Assembly: GCA_033782935.1 (NCBI GenBank)
Contig: JAWQEG010001547.1
Coordinates: forward strand, 506,001-570,000
Source of the DNA: Petrolisthes cinctipes
Lineage: Eukaryota; Arthropoda; Malacostraca; Decapoda; Porcellanidae
Reading direction: 5' to 3'
DNA length: 64,000 bases
The position numbers were made by a program, and so were the translations under genes. Position 1 is the first letter of the stretch. Each line of letters opens with the position of its first letter. Positions 1 through 14,200 of the stretch are shown here, one piece after another. The notes below the pieces were generated by a model. The model searched no databases, was not told the origin of the DNA, and saw only the letters and a program-made list of their open reading frames with translations.

Positions 1-3000
1 TTATTTACACATGAACTGCCTGCCTTGCCTGGCTACACGTGAATTGCCTGCGTTGCCTGGCAACACGTGACGTGTCACACAGTGAGTGCACTACAGTGTG
101 TGAGGACCGGTCAGTGGATGGCGGCCTGGAATATTTAGTTATTTACACGTGAACTGCCTGCTGTGCATGGCTACACGTGACGTGCCACACAGTAAGTGCA
201 GTACAGTGTGTGAGGACCGGTCAATGGATGGCGCCCTGGAATATTTAGTTATTTACACGTGAACTGCCTGCCGTGCCTGGTTACACGTGACGTGCCACAC
301 AGTGAGTGCAGTACAGTGTGTGAGGACCGGTCAGTGGATGGCAGTCTGGAATATTTAGTTATTTACACGTGAACTGGCTGCCGTGCCTGGGTTTGGAATA
401 TTTAGTTATTTACACGTAAACTGCCTGCCGTGCCTGGCTACACGTGACGTGCCACACAGTAAGTGCAGTACAGTGTGTGAGGACCGGTCAGTGGATGGCG
501 GCCTGAAATATTTAGTTATTTACACGTGAACTGCCTGCCGTGCCTGGCTACACGTGACGTGCCACAAAGTGAGTGCAGTACAGTGTGTGAGGACCGGTCA
601 GTGGATGGCGGCCTGGAATATTTAGTTATTTACACGTGAACTGCCTGCCGTGCCTGGCTACACGTGACGTGCCACACAGTGATTGCAGTTTCGTGTGTGA
701 GGACAGGTCAGCGAATGGCGGCCTGGAATATTTAGTTATTTACACATGAACTGCCTGCCTTGCCTGGCTACACGTAAATTGCCTGCCTTGCCTGGCTACA
801 CGTGACATGCCACACAGTGAGTGCACTACAGTGTGTGAGGACCGGTCAGTGGATGGCGGCCTGGAATATTTAGTTATTTACACGTTAACTGCCTGCCGTT
901 CCAGGCTACACGTGACGTGACACACAGTGAGTGCAGTACAGTGTGTGAGGACCGGTCAGTGAATGGCGGCCAGGAATATTTAGTTTTTTACATGTGAATT
1001 GCCTGCCGAGCCTGGCTACACGTGACATGACATACAGTGAGTGCAGTACAGAGTATGAGGAACGGTCAGTGGATGGCGGCCTGGAATATTTAGTTATTTA
1101 CACGTGAACTGCCTGCCGTGCCTGGCTACACGTGACGTGCCACACAGTGAGTGCACTACAGTGTGTGAGGACTGGTCAGTGGATGGCGCCCCAGAATATT
1201 TAGTTATTTACACATAAACTGCCTGCCGTGCCTGGCTATTTGTGACGAGCCACATAGTGAGTGCAGTACAGTGTGTGATTACCGATCAGTGGATGGCGGC
1301 CTGGAATATTTAGTTATTTACACGTTAACTGCCTGCTGTTCCAGGCTACACGTGACGTGACACACAGTGAGTGCAGTACAGTGTGTGAGGACCGGTCAGT
1401 GGATGGCGGCCTGGAATATTTAGTTATTTACACGTAAACTGCCTGCCGTGCCTGGCTACACGTGACGTGCCACACAGTGAGTGCACTACAGTGTGTGAGG
1501 ACTGGTCAGTGGATGGAGGCCCAGAATATTTAGTTATTTACACATAAACTGCCTGCCGTGCCTGGCTATTTGTGACGAGCCACATAGTGAGTGCAGTACA
1601 GTGTGTTATGACCGATCAGTGGATGGCGGCCTGGAATATTTAGTTATTTACACGTGAACTGCCTGCCGTGCCTGACTACACGTGACGTGCCACACAGTGA
1701 GTGCAGTACAGTGTGTGAGGACCGGTCAGTGAATGGCGGCCTGGAATATTTAGTTTTTTACATGTGAACTGCCTGCCGAGCCTGGCTACACGTGACATGA
1801 CATACAGTGAGTGCGGTACAGTGTATGAGGAACGGTCAGTGGATGGCGCCCTGAAATATTTAGTTATTTACACGTGAACTGGCTGCCGTGCCTGGGCCTG
1901 AAATATTTAGTTATTTACACGTGAACTGCCTGCTGTGCCTGGCTACACGTGACGTGCCAAACAGTGAGTGCAGTACAGTGTGTGAGGACCGGTCAGTGGA
2001 TGGAGGCCCGGAATATTTAGTTATTTACAGGTAAACTGCCTGCTGTGCCTGGCTACACGTGACGCGCCACATAGTGAGTGCAGTACAGTGTGTGAGGACC
2101 GGTCAGTGGATGGCGGCCTGGAATATTTAGTTATTTACACGTGAACTGGCTGCCGTGCCTGGGCCTGGAATATTTAGTTATTTACACGTAAACTGCCTGC
2201 TGTGCCTGGCTACACGTGACGTGCCACATAGTGAGTGCAGTACAGTGTGTGAGGACCGGTCAGTAGATGGCGGCCTGGAATATATAGTTATTTACAAGTG
2301 AACTGCCTGCCGTGCCTGGCTACACGTGACATGCCACACAGTGAGTGCAGTACAGTGTGTGATGACCAATCAGTGGATGGCGGCCTGGAATATTTAGTTA
2401 TTTACACGTGAACTGCCTGCAGTGCCTGGCTACACGTGACGTGCCACACAGTGAGTGCAGTACAGTACGTGAGGACCGGTCAGTGAATGGCGGCCTGGAT
2501 TATTTAGTTATTTACATGTGAACTGCCTGCCGAGCCTGGCTACACGTGACGTGACACACTGTGAGTGCAGTACAGTGTGTGAGGAACGATAAGTGGATGG
2601 CGGCCTGGAATATTTATCATTTACACGTGAACTGCCTTCCATGCCTGGCTACACGTGACGTGCCACACAGTGAGTGCAGGACAGTGTGTGAGGACCGGTC
2701 AGTGGATGGCGGCCCGGAATATTTAGTTATTTACACATGAACTGCCTGCCTTGCCTGGCTACACGTGAATTGCCTGCCTTGCCTGGCTGCAAGTGACATG
2801 CCACACAGTGAGTGCACTACAGTGTGTGAGGACCGGTCAGTGGATGGCGGCCTGGAATATTTAGTTATTTACACGTGAACTGCCTGCCGTTCCAGGCTAC
2901 ACGTGACGTGACACACAGTGAGTGCACTACAGTGTGTGAGGACTGGTCAGTGGATGGCGGCCCAGAATATTTAGTTATTTACACATAAACTGCCTGCTGT

Positions 3001-4400
3001 GCCTGGCTACACGTGACGAGCCACATAGTGAGTGCAGTACAGTGTGTGATGACCGATCAGTGGATAGCGGCCTGGAATATTTAGTTATTTACACGTGAAC
3101 TGCCTGCCGTGCCTGACTACACGTGACGTGCCACACAGTGAGTGCAGTACAGTGTGTGAGGACCGGTCAGTGAATGGCGGCCTGGAATATTTAGTTTTTT
3201 ACACGTGAACTGGCTGCCGTGCCAGGGCCTGGAATATTTAGTTATTTACATGTGAAATGCCTGCGGTGCCTGGGCCTGGAATATTTAGTTATTTACACGT
3301 GAACTGCCTGCCGTGCCTGGGCCTGGAATATTTAGTTATTTACACGTGAACTGCCTGCCGTGCCTTGCTACACGTGACGTGCCACACAGTGAGTGCAGTA
3401 CAGTGTGTGAGGACTGATCGGTGGAAGGCGGCCCGGAATATTTAGTTATTTACACGTGAACTGCCTGCCGTGCCTGGCTACACGTGACGTGCCACACAGT
3501 GAGTGCAGTACAGTGTGTGAGGACCGGTCAGTATATGGCGGCCTGGAATATTTAGTTATTTACACATGAACTGTCTGCCTTGCCTGGCTACACATGACGT
3601 GCCATGCAGTGAGTCCAGTACAGTGTGTGAGGACCGGTTAGTGAATGGTGGCCTGGAATATTTAGTTATTTACACGTGAACTGGCTGCCGTGCCTGGGCC
3701 TGGAATATTTAGTTATTTACACGTGAACTGCCTGCCGTGCCTGGGCCTGGAATATTTAGTTATTTACACGTGAACTGCCTGCTGTGCCTGGCTACACGTG
3801 ACGTGCCACACAGTGAGAGCAGTACAGTGTGTGAGGACCGATCGGTTGATGGCGCCCTGGAATATTTAGTTATTTACCCGTGAACTGCCTGCCGTGCCTG
3901 GCTACACGTGACGTGACACACAGTGAGTGCACTACAGTGTGTGAGGACCGGTCAGTTGATGGCGGCCCGGAATATTTAGTTATATACACATAAACTGCCT
4001 GCTGTGCCTGGCTACACGTGACGTGCCACATAGTAAGTGCAGTACAGTGTGTGAGGACAGGTCAGTAGATGGCGGCCTGGAATATATAGTTATTTACACG
4101 TAAACTGCCTGCCGTGCCTGGCTACACGTGACGTGCCACACAGTGAGTGCACTACTGTGTGTAAGGACCGGTCAGTGAACGGCGGCCTGGAATATTTAGT
4201 TATTTACACGTGAACTGCCTGCTGTTCCTGGCTACACGTGACGCGCCACAGAGTGAGTGCAGTACAGTGTGTGAGGACCGGTCAGTGGATGGCGGCCTGG
4301 AATATTTAGTTATTTACACATGAACTGGCTGCTGTGCCTGGGCCTGGAATATTTAGTTATTTACACGTGAACTGCCTGCCGTGCCTGGCTACACGTGACG
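1..4400. repeat. Satellite higher-order block, copy A1
   Basis: Monomers carrying rare variants occur here in an order that recurs elsewhere. Markers are GTGCCAAACAG near 1951, GTGACACACTGTGAG near 2551, GTGCCAGGGCC near 3219 and TTTACCCGTG near 3873. The same order follows in 4590-8650 at a spacing of about 3.48 kb. The extreme left end (1-240) also matches 31574-31813 at an offset of exactly 31573, including the 138 bp unit and the CTGTGCATGG variant. This block is a higher-order repeat unit or a segmental duplication inside the array. Its outer limits are approximate. Confidence 0.75.
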
Positions 4401-4589
4401 TGACACACAGTGAGTGCACTACAGTGTGTGAGGACTGGTCAGTGGATGGCGGCCCAGAATATTTAGTTATTTACACATAAACTGCCTGCCGTGCCTGGCT
4501 ATTTGTGACGAGCCACATAGTGAGTGCAGTACAGTGAGTGATGACCGATCAGTGGATGGCGGCCTGGAATATTTAGTTATTTACACGTG

Positions 4590-7500
4590 AACTGCCTGCC
4601 GTGCCTGACTACACGTGACGTGCCACACAGTGAGTGCAGTACAGTGTGTGAGGAACGGTCAGTGGATGGCGGCCTGGAATATTTAGTTATTTACACGTAA
4701 ACTGCCTGCCGTGCCTGGCTACACGTGACGTGCCACACAGTGAGTGCACTACAGTGTGTGAGGACTGGTCAGTGGATGGCGGCCCAGAATATTTAGTTAT
4801 TTACACATAAACTTCCTGCCGTGCCTGGCTATTTGTGACGAGCCACATAGTGAGTGCAGTACAGTGTGTGATGACCGATCAGTGGATGGCGGCCTGGAAT
4901 ATTTAGTTATTTACACGTGAACTGCCTGCCGTGCCTGACTACACGTGACGTGCCACACAGTGAGTGCAGTACAGTGTGTGAGGACCGGTCAGTGAATGGC
5001 GGCCTGGAATATTTAGTTTTTTACATGTGAACTGCCTGCCGAGCCTGGCTACACGTGACATGACATACAGTGAGTGCGGTACAGTGTATGAGGAACGGTC
5101 AGTGGATGGCGCCCTGAAATATTTAGTTATTTACACGTGAACTGGCTGCCGTGCCTGGGCCTGAAATATTTAGTTATTTACACGTGAACTGCCTGCTGTG
5201 CCTGGCTACACGTGACGTGCCAAACAGTGAGTGCAGTACAGTGTGTGAGGACCGGTCATTGGATGGAGGCCCGGAATATTTAGTTATTTACAGGTAAACT
5301 GCCTGCTGTGCCTGCCTACACGTGACGTGCCACATAGTGAGTGCAGTACAGTGTGTGAGGACAGGTCAGTAGATGGCGGCCTGGAATATATAGTTATTTA
5401 CAAGTGAACTGCCTGCCGTGCCTGGCTACACGTGACGTGCCACACAGTGAGTGCACTACAGTGTGTGAGGACCGGTCAGTTGATGGCGGCCCGGAATATT
5501 TAGTTATTTACATGTGAACTGCCTGCTGTGCCTGGCTACACGTGACGCGCCACACAGTGAGTGCAGTACAGTGTGTGAGGACCGGTCAGTGGATGGCGGC
5601 CTGGAATATTTAGTTATTTACACGTGAACTGGCTGCCGTGCCTGGGCCTGGAATATTTAGTTATTTACACGTAAACTGCCTGCTGTGCCTGGCTACACGT
5701 GACGTGCCACATAGTGAGTGCAGTACAGTGTGTGAGGACCGGTCAGTAGATGGCGGCCTGGAATATATAGTTATTTACAAGTGAACTGCCTGCCGTGCCT
5801 GGCTACACGTGACATGCCACACAGTGAGTGCAGTACAGTGTGTGATGACCAATCAGTGGATGGCGGCCTGGAATATTTAGTTATTTACACGTGAACTGCC
5901 TGCCGTGCCTGGCTACACGTGACGTGCCACACAGTGAGTGCAGTACAGTATGTGAGGACCGGTCAGTGAATTGCGGCCTGGATTATTTAGTTATTTACAT
6001 GTGAACTGCCTGCCGAGCCTGGCTACACGTGACGTGACACACTGTGAGTGCAGTACAGTGTGTGAGGAACGATAAGTGGATGGCGGCCTGGAATATTTAT
6101 CATTTACACGTGAACTGCCTTCCATGCCTGGCTACACGTGACGTGCCACACAGTGAGTGCAGGACAGTGTATGAGGACCGGTCAGTGGATGGCGGCCCGG
6201 AATATTTAGTTATTTATACATGAACTGCCTGCCTTGCCTGGCTACACGTGAATTGCCTGCCTTGCCTGGCTACAAGTGACAAGCCACACAGTGAGTGCAC
6301 TACAGTGTGTGAAGACCGGTCAGTGGATGGCGGCCTGGAATATTTAGTTATTTACACGTGAACTGCCTGCCGTTCCAGGCTACACGTGACGTGACACACA
6401 GTGAGTGCACTACAGTGTGTGAGGACTGGTCAGTGGATGGCGGCCCAGAATATTTAGTTATTTACACATAAACTGCCTGCTGTGCCTGGCTACACGTGAC
6501 GAGCCACATAGTGAGTGCAGTACAGTGTGTGATGACCGATCAGTGGATGGCGGCCTGGAATATTTAGTTATTTACACGTGAACTGCCTGCCGTGCCTGAC
6601 TACACGTGACGTGCCACACAGTGAGTGCAGTACAGTGTGTGAGGACCGGTCAGTGAATGGCGGCCTGGAATATTTAGTTTTTTACACGTGAACTGGCTGC
6701 CGTGCCAGGGCCTGGAATATTTAGTTATTTACATGTGAAATGCCTGCCGTGCCTGGGCCTGGAATATTTAGTTATTTACACGTGAACTGCCTGCCGTGCC
6801 TGGGCCTGGAATATTTAGTTATTTACACGTGAACTGCCTGCCGTGCCTTGCTACACGTGACGTGCCACACAGTGAGTGCAGTACAGTGTGTGAGGACTGA
6901 TCGGTGGATGGCGGCCCGGAATATTTAGTTATTTACACGTAAACTGCCTGCTGTGCCTGGCTACACGTGACGTGCCACATAGTGAGTGCAGTACAGTGTG
7001 TGAGGACCGGTCAGTGGAAGGCGGCCCGGAATATTTAGTTATTTACACGTGAACTGCCTGCCGTGCCTGGCTACACGTGACGTGCCACACAGTGAGTGCA
7101 GTACAGTGTGTGAGGACCGGTCAGTATATGGCGGCCTGGAATATTTAGTTATTTACACATGAACTGTCTGCCTTGCCTGGCTACACATGACGTGCCATGC
7201 AGTGAGTCCAGTACAGTGTGTGAGGACCGGTTAGTGAATGGTGGCCTGGAATATTTAGTTATTTACACGTGAACTGGCTGCCGTGCCTGGGCCTGGAATA
7301 TTTAGTTATTTACACGTGAACTGCCTGCCGTGCCTGGGCCTGTAATATTTAGTTATTTACACGTGAACTGCCTGCTGTGCCTGGCTACACGTGACGTGCC
7401 ACACAGTGAGAGCAGTACAGTGTGTGAGGACCGATCGGTTGATGGCGCCCTGGAATATTTAGTTATTTACCCGTGAACTGCCTGCCGTGCCTGGCTACAC

Positions 7501-8650
7501 GTGACGTGACACACAGTGAGTGCACTACAGTGTGTGAGGACCGGTCAGTTGATGGCGGCCCGAAATATTTAGTTATATACACATAAACTGCCTGCAGTGC
7601 CTGGCTACACGTGACGTGCCACATAGTGAGTGCAGTACAGTGTGTGAGGACAGGTCAGTAGATGGCGGCCTGGAATATATAGTTATTTACACGTAAACTG
7701 CCTGCCGTGCCTGGCTACACGTGACGTGCCACACAGTGAGTGCACTACTGTGTGTGAGGACCGGTCAGTGAACGGCGGCCTGGAATATTTAGTTATTTAC
7801 ACGTGAACTGCCTGCTGTTCCTGGCTACACGTGACGCGCCACAGAGTGAGTGCAGTACAGTGTGTGAGGACCGGTCAGTGGATGGCGGCCTGGAATATTT
7901 AGTTATTTACACATGAACTGGCTGCTGTGCCTGGGCCTGGAATATTTAGTTATTTACACGTGAACTGCCTGCCGTGCCTGGCTACACGTGACGTAACACA
8001 CAGTGAGTGCAGTACAGTGTGTGAGGACCAGTCAGTGAATGGCAGCCTGGAATATTTAGTTATTTACATGTGAACTGCCTGCCGAGCCTGGCTACACGTG
8101 ACGTGCCACACAGTGAGTGCAGTACAGTGTGTGAGGACCGGTCAGTGAATGGCGGCCTGGAATATTTAGTTATTTACACGTGAACTGGCTGCCGAGCCTG
8201 GCTACACGTGACGTGACACACAGTGAGTGCAGTACAGTGTGTGAGGAACGGTCAGTGGATGGCGGCCTGGAATATTTAGTTATTTACACATGAACTGCCT
8301 GCCGTGCCTGGCTACACGTGAATTGCCTGCCTTGCCTGGCTACACGTGACATGCCACACAGTGAGTGCACTACAGTGTGTGAGGACCGGTCAGTGGATGG
8401 CGGCCTGGAATATTTAGTTTTTTACATGTGAACTGCCTGCCGAGCCTGGCTACACGTGACATGTCATACAGTGAGTGCGGTACAGTGTATGAGGAACGGT
8501 CAGTGGATGGCGCCCTGGAATATTTAGTTATTTACACGTGAACTGCCTGCCGTGCCTGGCTACACGTGACGTGCCACACAGTGAGTGCACTACAGTGTGT
8601 GAGGACCGGTCAGTGGATGGCGGCCTGGAATATTTAGATATTTACACGTG
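4590..8650. repeat. Satellite higher-order block, copy A2
   Basis: The block repeats the marker order of the preceding one: GTGCCAAACAG near 5219, GACACACTGTGAG near 6034, GCCAGGGCCTG near 6704 and TACCCGTG near 7468. From the GCCAGGGCC marker to the TACCCGTG marker, the distance to copy A1 grows from 3483 to 3593 bp, a gain of exactly one 110 bp unit. It matches 36990-41050 at an offset of about 32405 bp. Confidence 0.75.
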
Positions 8651-11259
8651 AACTGGCTGCCGTGCCTGGACCTGAAATATTTAGTTATTTACACGTGAAC
8701 TGCCTGCTGTGCCTGGCTACACGTGACGTGCCACACAGTGAGTGCAGTACAGTGTGTGAGGACCGGTCAGTGGATGGAGGCCCGGAATATTTAGTTATTT
8801 ACACGTAAACTGCCTGCTGTGCCTGCCTACACGTGACGTGCCACATAGTGAGTGCAGTACAGTGTGTGAGGACAGGTCAGTAGATGGCGGCCTGGAATAT
8901 ATAGTTATTTACAAGTGAACTGCCTGCCGTGCCTGGCTACACGTGACGTGCCACACAGTGAGTGCACTACAGTGTGTGAGGACCGGTCAGTTGATGGCGG
9001 CCCGGAATATTTAGTTATTTACATGTGAACTGCCTGCTGTGCCTGGCTACACGTGCCGCGCCACACAGTGAGTGCAGTACAGTGTGTGAGGACCGGTCAG
9101 TAGATGGCGGCCTGGAATATTTAGTTATTTACACGTGAACTGGCTGCCGTGCCTGGGCCTGAAATATTTAGTTATTTACACGTAAACTGCCTGCTGTGCC
9201 TGGCTACACGTGACGTGCCACATAGTGAGTGCAGTACAGTGTGTGAGGACCGGTCAGTAGATGGCGGCCTGGAATATTTAGTTATTTACACGTGAACTGC
9301 GTGCCGTGCCTGGCTACACGTGACGTGCCACACAGTGAGTGCAGTACAGTATGTGAGGACCGGTCAGTGAATGGCGGCCTGGATTATTTAGTTATTTACA
9401 TGTGAACTGCCTGCCGAGCCTGGCTACACGTGACGTGACACACAGTGAGTGCAGTACAGTGTGTGAGGAACGATCAGTGGATGGCGGCCTGTAATATTTA
9501 GTTATTTACACGTGAACTGCCTGCCATGCCTGGCTACACGTGACGTGCCACACAGTGAGTGCACTACAGTGTGTGAGGACCGGTCAGTGGATGGCGGCCC
9601 GGAATATTTAGTTATTTACACATGAACTGCCTGCCTTGCCTAGCTACACGTGAATTGCCTGCCTTGCCTGGCTACACGTGACGTGCCACACAGTGAGTGC
9701 ACTACAGTGTGTGAGGACCGGTCAGTGGATGGCGGCCTGGAAAATTTAGTTATTTACACGTGAACAGCCTGCTGTTCCAGGCTACACGTGACGTGACACA
9801 CAGTGAGTGCACTACAGTGTGTGAGGACTGGTCAGTGGATGGCGGCCCAGAATATTTAGTTATTTACACATAAACTGCCTGCTGTGCCTGGGCCTGGAAT
9901 ATTTAGTTATTTACAAGTGAACTGCCTGCCGTGCCTGGCTACACGTGACGTGCCACACAGTGAGTGCACTACAGTGTGTGAGGACCGGTCAGTTGATGGC
10001 GGCCCGGAATATTTAGTTATTTACATGTGAACTGCCTGCTGTGCCTGGCTACACGTGACGCGACACACAGTGAGTGGTGTACAGTGTGTGAGGACCGGTC
10101 AGTGGATGGCGGCCTGGAATATTTAGTTATTTACACGTGAACTGGCTGCCGTGCCTGGGCCTGGAATATTTAGTTATTTACATCTAAACTGCCTGCTGTG
10201 CCTGGCTACACGTGACGTGCCACATAGTGAGTGCAGTACAGTGTGTGAGGAACGGTCAGTAGATGGCGGCCTGGAATATATAGTTATTTACAAGTGAACT
10301 GCCTGCCGTGCCTGGCTACATGTGACGTTCCACACAGTGAGTGCAGTACAGTGTGTGAGGACCGGTCAGTGGATGGCGGCCTGGAATATTTAGTTATTTA
10401 CACGTGAACTGCCTGCTGTGCCTGGCTACACGTGACGTGCCACACAGTGAGTGCAGTTTCGTATGTGAGGACCGGTCAGCGAATGGCGGCCTGTAATATT
10501 TAGTTATTTACACATAAACTGCCTGCCGTGCCTGGCTACACGTGACGTGACACACAGTGAGTGCAGTACAGTGTGTGAGGACCGATCGGTGGATGGCGGC
10601 CTGGAATATTTAATTATTTACACATGAACTGCCTGCTTTGCCTGGTTACACGTGAATTGCCTGCCTTGCCTGGCTACACGTGACAAGCCACACAGTGAGT
10701 GCACTACAGTGTGTGAGGACCAGTTAGTAGATGGCGGCCTGGAATATTTAGTTATTTACACGTGAACTGCCTGCCGTTCCAGGCTACACGTGACGTGACA
10801 CACAGTGAGTGCACTACAGTGTGTGAGGACTGGTCAGTGTATGGCGGCCTAGAATATTTAGTTATTTAAACATAAACTGTCTGCCGTGCCTGGCTACACG
10901 TGACGAGCCAGATAGTGAGTGCAGTACAGTGTGTGATGACCGATCAGTGGATGGCGGCCTGGAATATTTAGTTATTTACACGTGACCTGTCTGCCGTGCC
11001 TAACTACACGTGACGTGCCACACAGTGAGTGCAGTACAGTGTGTGAGGACCGGTCAGTGAATGGCGGCCTGGAATATTTAGTTTTTTACATGTGAACTGC
11101 CTGCCGAGCCTGGCTACACGTGACATGACATACAGTGAGTGCAGTACAGTGTATGAGGAATGGTCAGTGGATGGCGGCCTGGAATATTTAGTTATTTACA
11201 CGTGAACTGGCTGCCGTGCCTGGGCCAAGAATATTTAGTTATTTACACGTGAACTTCCT

Positions 11260-14200
11260 GCCGTGCCTGGGCCTGGAATATTTAGTTATTTACACGTGAA
11301 CTGCCTGCCGTGCCTGGCTACACGTGACGTGCCCCAAAGTGAGTGCAGTACAGTGTGTGAGGACCGGTCGGTGGATGGCGGCCTGGAATATTTAGTTATT
11401 TACACGTGAACTGCCTGCCGTGCCTGGCTACACGTGACGTGCCACACAGTGAGTGCAGTTTGGTGTGTGAGGACCGGTCAGCGAATGGCGGTCTGGAATA
11501 TTTAGTTATTTACACATAAACTGCCTGCCGTGTCTGGCTACACGTGACGTGACCCACAGTGCGTGCAGTACAGTGTGTGAGGACCGATCGGTGGATGGCG
11601 GCCTGGAATATTTAATTATTTACACATGAACTGCCTGCCGTGCCTGGCTACACGTGACGTTCCACACAGTGAGTGCAGTACAGTGTGTGATGACCGATCA
11701 GTGGATGGCGGCCTGGAATATTTAGTTATTTATATGTGAACTGCCTGCCGTGCCTGGCTACACGTGACGTGCCACACAGTGAGTGCAGTACAGTGTGTGA
11801 GGAACGATCAGTGGATGGCGGCCTGGAATATTTAGTTATTTACACGTGAACTGCCTGCCATGCCTGGCTACACGTGACGTGCCACACAGTGAGTGCAGGA
11901 CAGTGTGTGAGGACCGGTCAATGGATGGCGGCCCGGAATATTTAGTTATTTACACGTGAACTGCCTGCTGTGCCTGGCTACACGTGACGTGCCACACAGT
12001 GAGTGCAGTACAGTATGTAAGGAACGGTCAGTGAATGGCGGCCTGGAATATTTAGTTATTTACATGTTTAACTGCCTGCCGAGCCTGGCTACACGTGACG
12101 TGACACACAGTAAGTGCAGTACAGTGTGTGAGGAACGGTCAGTGGATGGCGGCCTGGAATATTTAGTTATTTACACGTGAACTGGGTGCCGTGCCTGGGC
12201 CAGGAATATTTAGTTATTTACACGTGAACTTCCTGCCGTGCCTGGGCCTGGAATATTTAGTTATTTACACGTGAACTGCCTGCCGTGCCTGGCTACACGT
12301 GACGTGCCCCAAAGTGAGTGCAGTACAGTGTGTGAGGACCGGTCGGTGGATGGCGGCCTGGAATATTTAGTTATTTACACATAAACTGCCTGCCGTGCCT
12401 GGCTACACGTGACGTGACACACAGTGAGTGCAGTACAGTGTGTGAGGACCGATCGGTGGATGGCGGCCTGGAATATTTAATTATTTACACATGAACTGCC
12501 TGCCGTGCCTGGCTACACGTGACGTTCCACACAGTGAGTGCAGTAAAGTGTGTGAGGACCGGTCAGTGAATGGTGGCCTGGAATATTTAGTTATTTACAC
12601 GTGAACTGGCTGCCGTGCCTGGGCCTGGAATATTTAGTTATTTACACGTGAACTGCCTGCCGTGCCTGGGCCTGGAATATTTAGTTATTTACACGTGAAC
12701 TGGATGCCGTGCCTAGGCCTGGAATATTTAGTTATTTACACGTGAACTGGATGCCGTGCCTGGCTACACGTGACGTGCCACACAGTGAGTGCAGTACAGT
12801 GTGTGAGGAACAGTCATTGGGTGACGCCCTGGAATATTTAGTTATTTACACGTAAACTGCCTGCTGTGCCTGGCTACACGTGACGTTCCACATAGTGAGT
12901 GCAGTACAGTGTGTGAGGACCAGTCAGTAGATGGCGGCCTGGAATATTTAGTTATTTACACGTGAACTGCCTGCCGTGCCTGGCTACACGTGACGTGACA
13001 CACAGTGATTGCACTACAGTGTGTGAGGACCAGTCAGTAGATGGCGGCCTGGAATATTTAGTTATTTACACGTGAACTGGCTGCCGTGCCTGGGCCTGGA
13101 ATATTTAGTTATTTACACGTGAACTGCCTGCTGTGCCTAGCTACACGTGACTTGCCACACAGTGAGTGCAGTACAGTGTGTGATGACTGGTCAGTGGATG
13201 GCGGCCTGGAATATTTATTTATTTACACGTGAACTGCCTGCCGTGCCTGGCTACACGTGACGTGCCACACAGTGAGTGCAGTACAGTGTGTGAGGACCGA
13301 TCGGTGGATGACGGCCTGGAATATTTAATTATTTTCACATGAACTGCCTGCCTTGCCTGGCTACACGTGAATTGCCTGCCTTGCCTGGCTACACGTGACA
13401 AGCAACACAGTGAGTGCACTACAGTGTGTGAGGACCGGTTAGTGGATGGCGGCCTGAAATATTTAGTTATTTACACGTGAACTGCCTGCCGTTCCAGGCT
13501 ACACGTGACGTGACACACAGTGAGTGCACTATAGTGTGTGAGGACTGGTCAGTGGATGGCGGCCCAGAATATTTAGTTATTTACACATAAACTGCCTGCC
13601 GTGCCTGGCTACACGTGACGAGCCACATAGTGAGTGCAGTACAGTGTGTGATGACCGATCAGTGGATGGCGGCCTGGAATATTTAGTTATTTACACGTGA
13701 ACTGCCTGCCGTGCCTAACTACACGTGACGTGCCACACAGTGAGTGCAGTACAGTGTGTGAGGACCGGTCAGTGAATGGCGGCCTGGAATATTTAGTTTT
13801 TTACATGTGAACTGCCTGCCGAGCCTGGCTACACGTGACATGACATACAGTGAGTGCAGTACAGTGTATGAGGAACGGTCAGTGGATGGCGGCCTGGAAT
13901 ATTTAGTTACTTACACGTGAACTGCCTGCCGTGCCTGGCTACACGTGACGTGCCACAAAGTGAGTGCAGTACAGTGTGTGAGGACCGGTCAGTGGATGGC
14001 GGCCTGGAATATTTAGTTATTTACACGTGAACTGCCTGCCGTGCCTGGCTACACGTGACATGCCACACAGTGAGTGCGGTACAGTGTGTCAGGACTGGTC
14101 AGTGGATGGCGGCCTGGAATATTTAGTTATTTACACGTAAACTGGCTGCAGTGCCTAGGCCTGGAATATTTAGTTATTTACACATGAACTGCTTGCCGTG

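Noticed and set aside
11956..12180. Open frame of 74 codons in the satellite, with an identical partner at 19569-19793
   Set aside because: Both are chance read-through across two monomers. The identity comes from array duplication, and the frame closes in neighbouring units.
13219..13419. Minus-strand open frame of 66 codons, repeated at 21318-21518
   Set aside because: It lies across a 138 bp satellite unit; it is a translation of repeat sequence with no start context or conservation.
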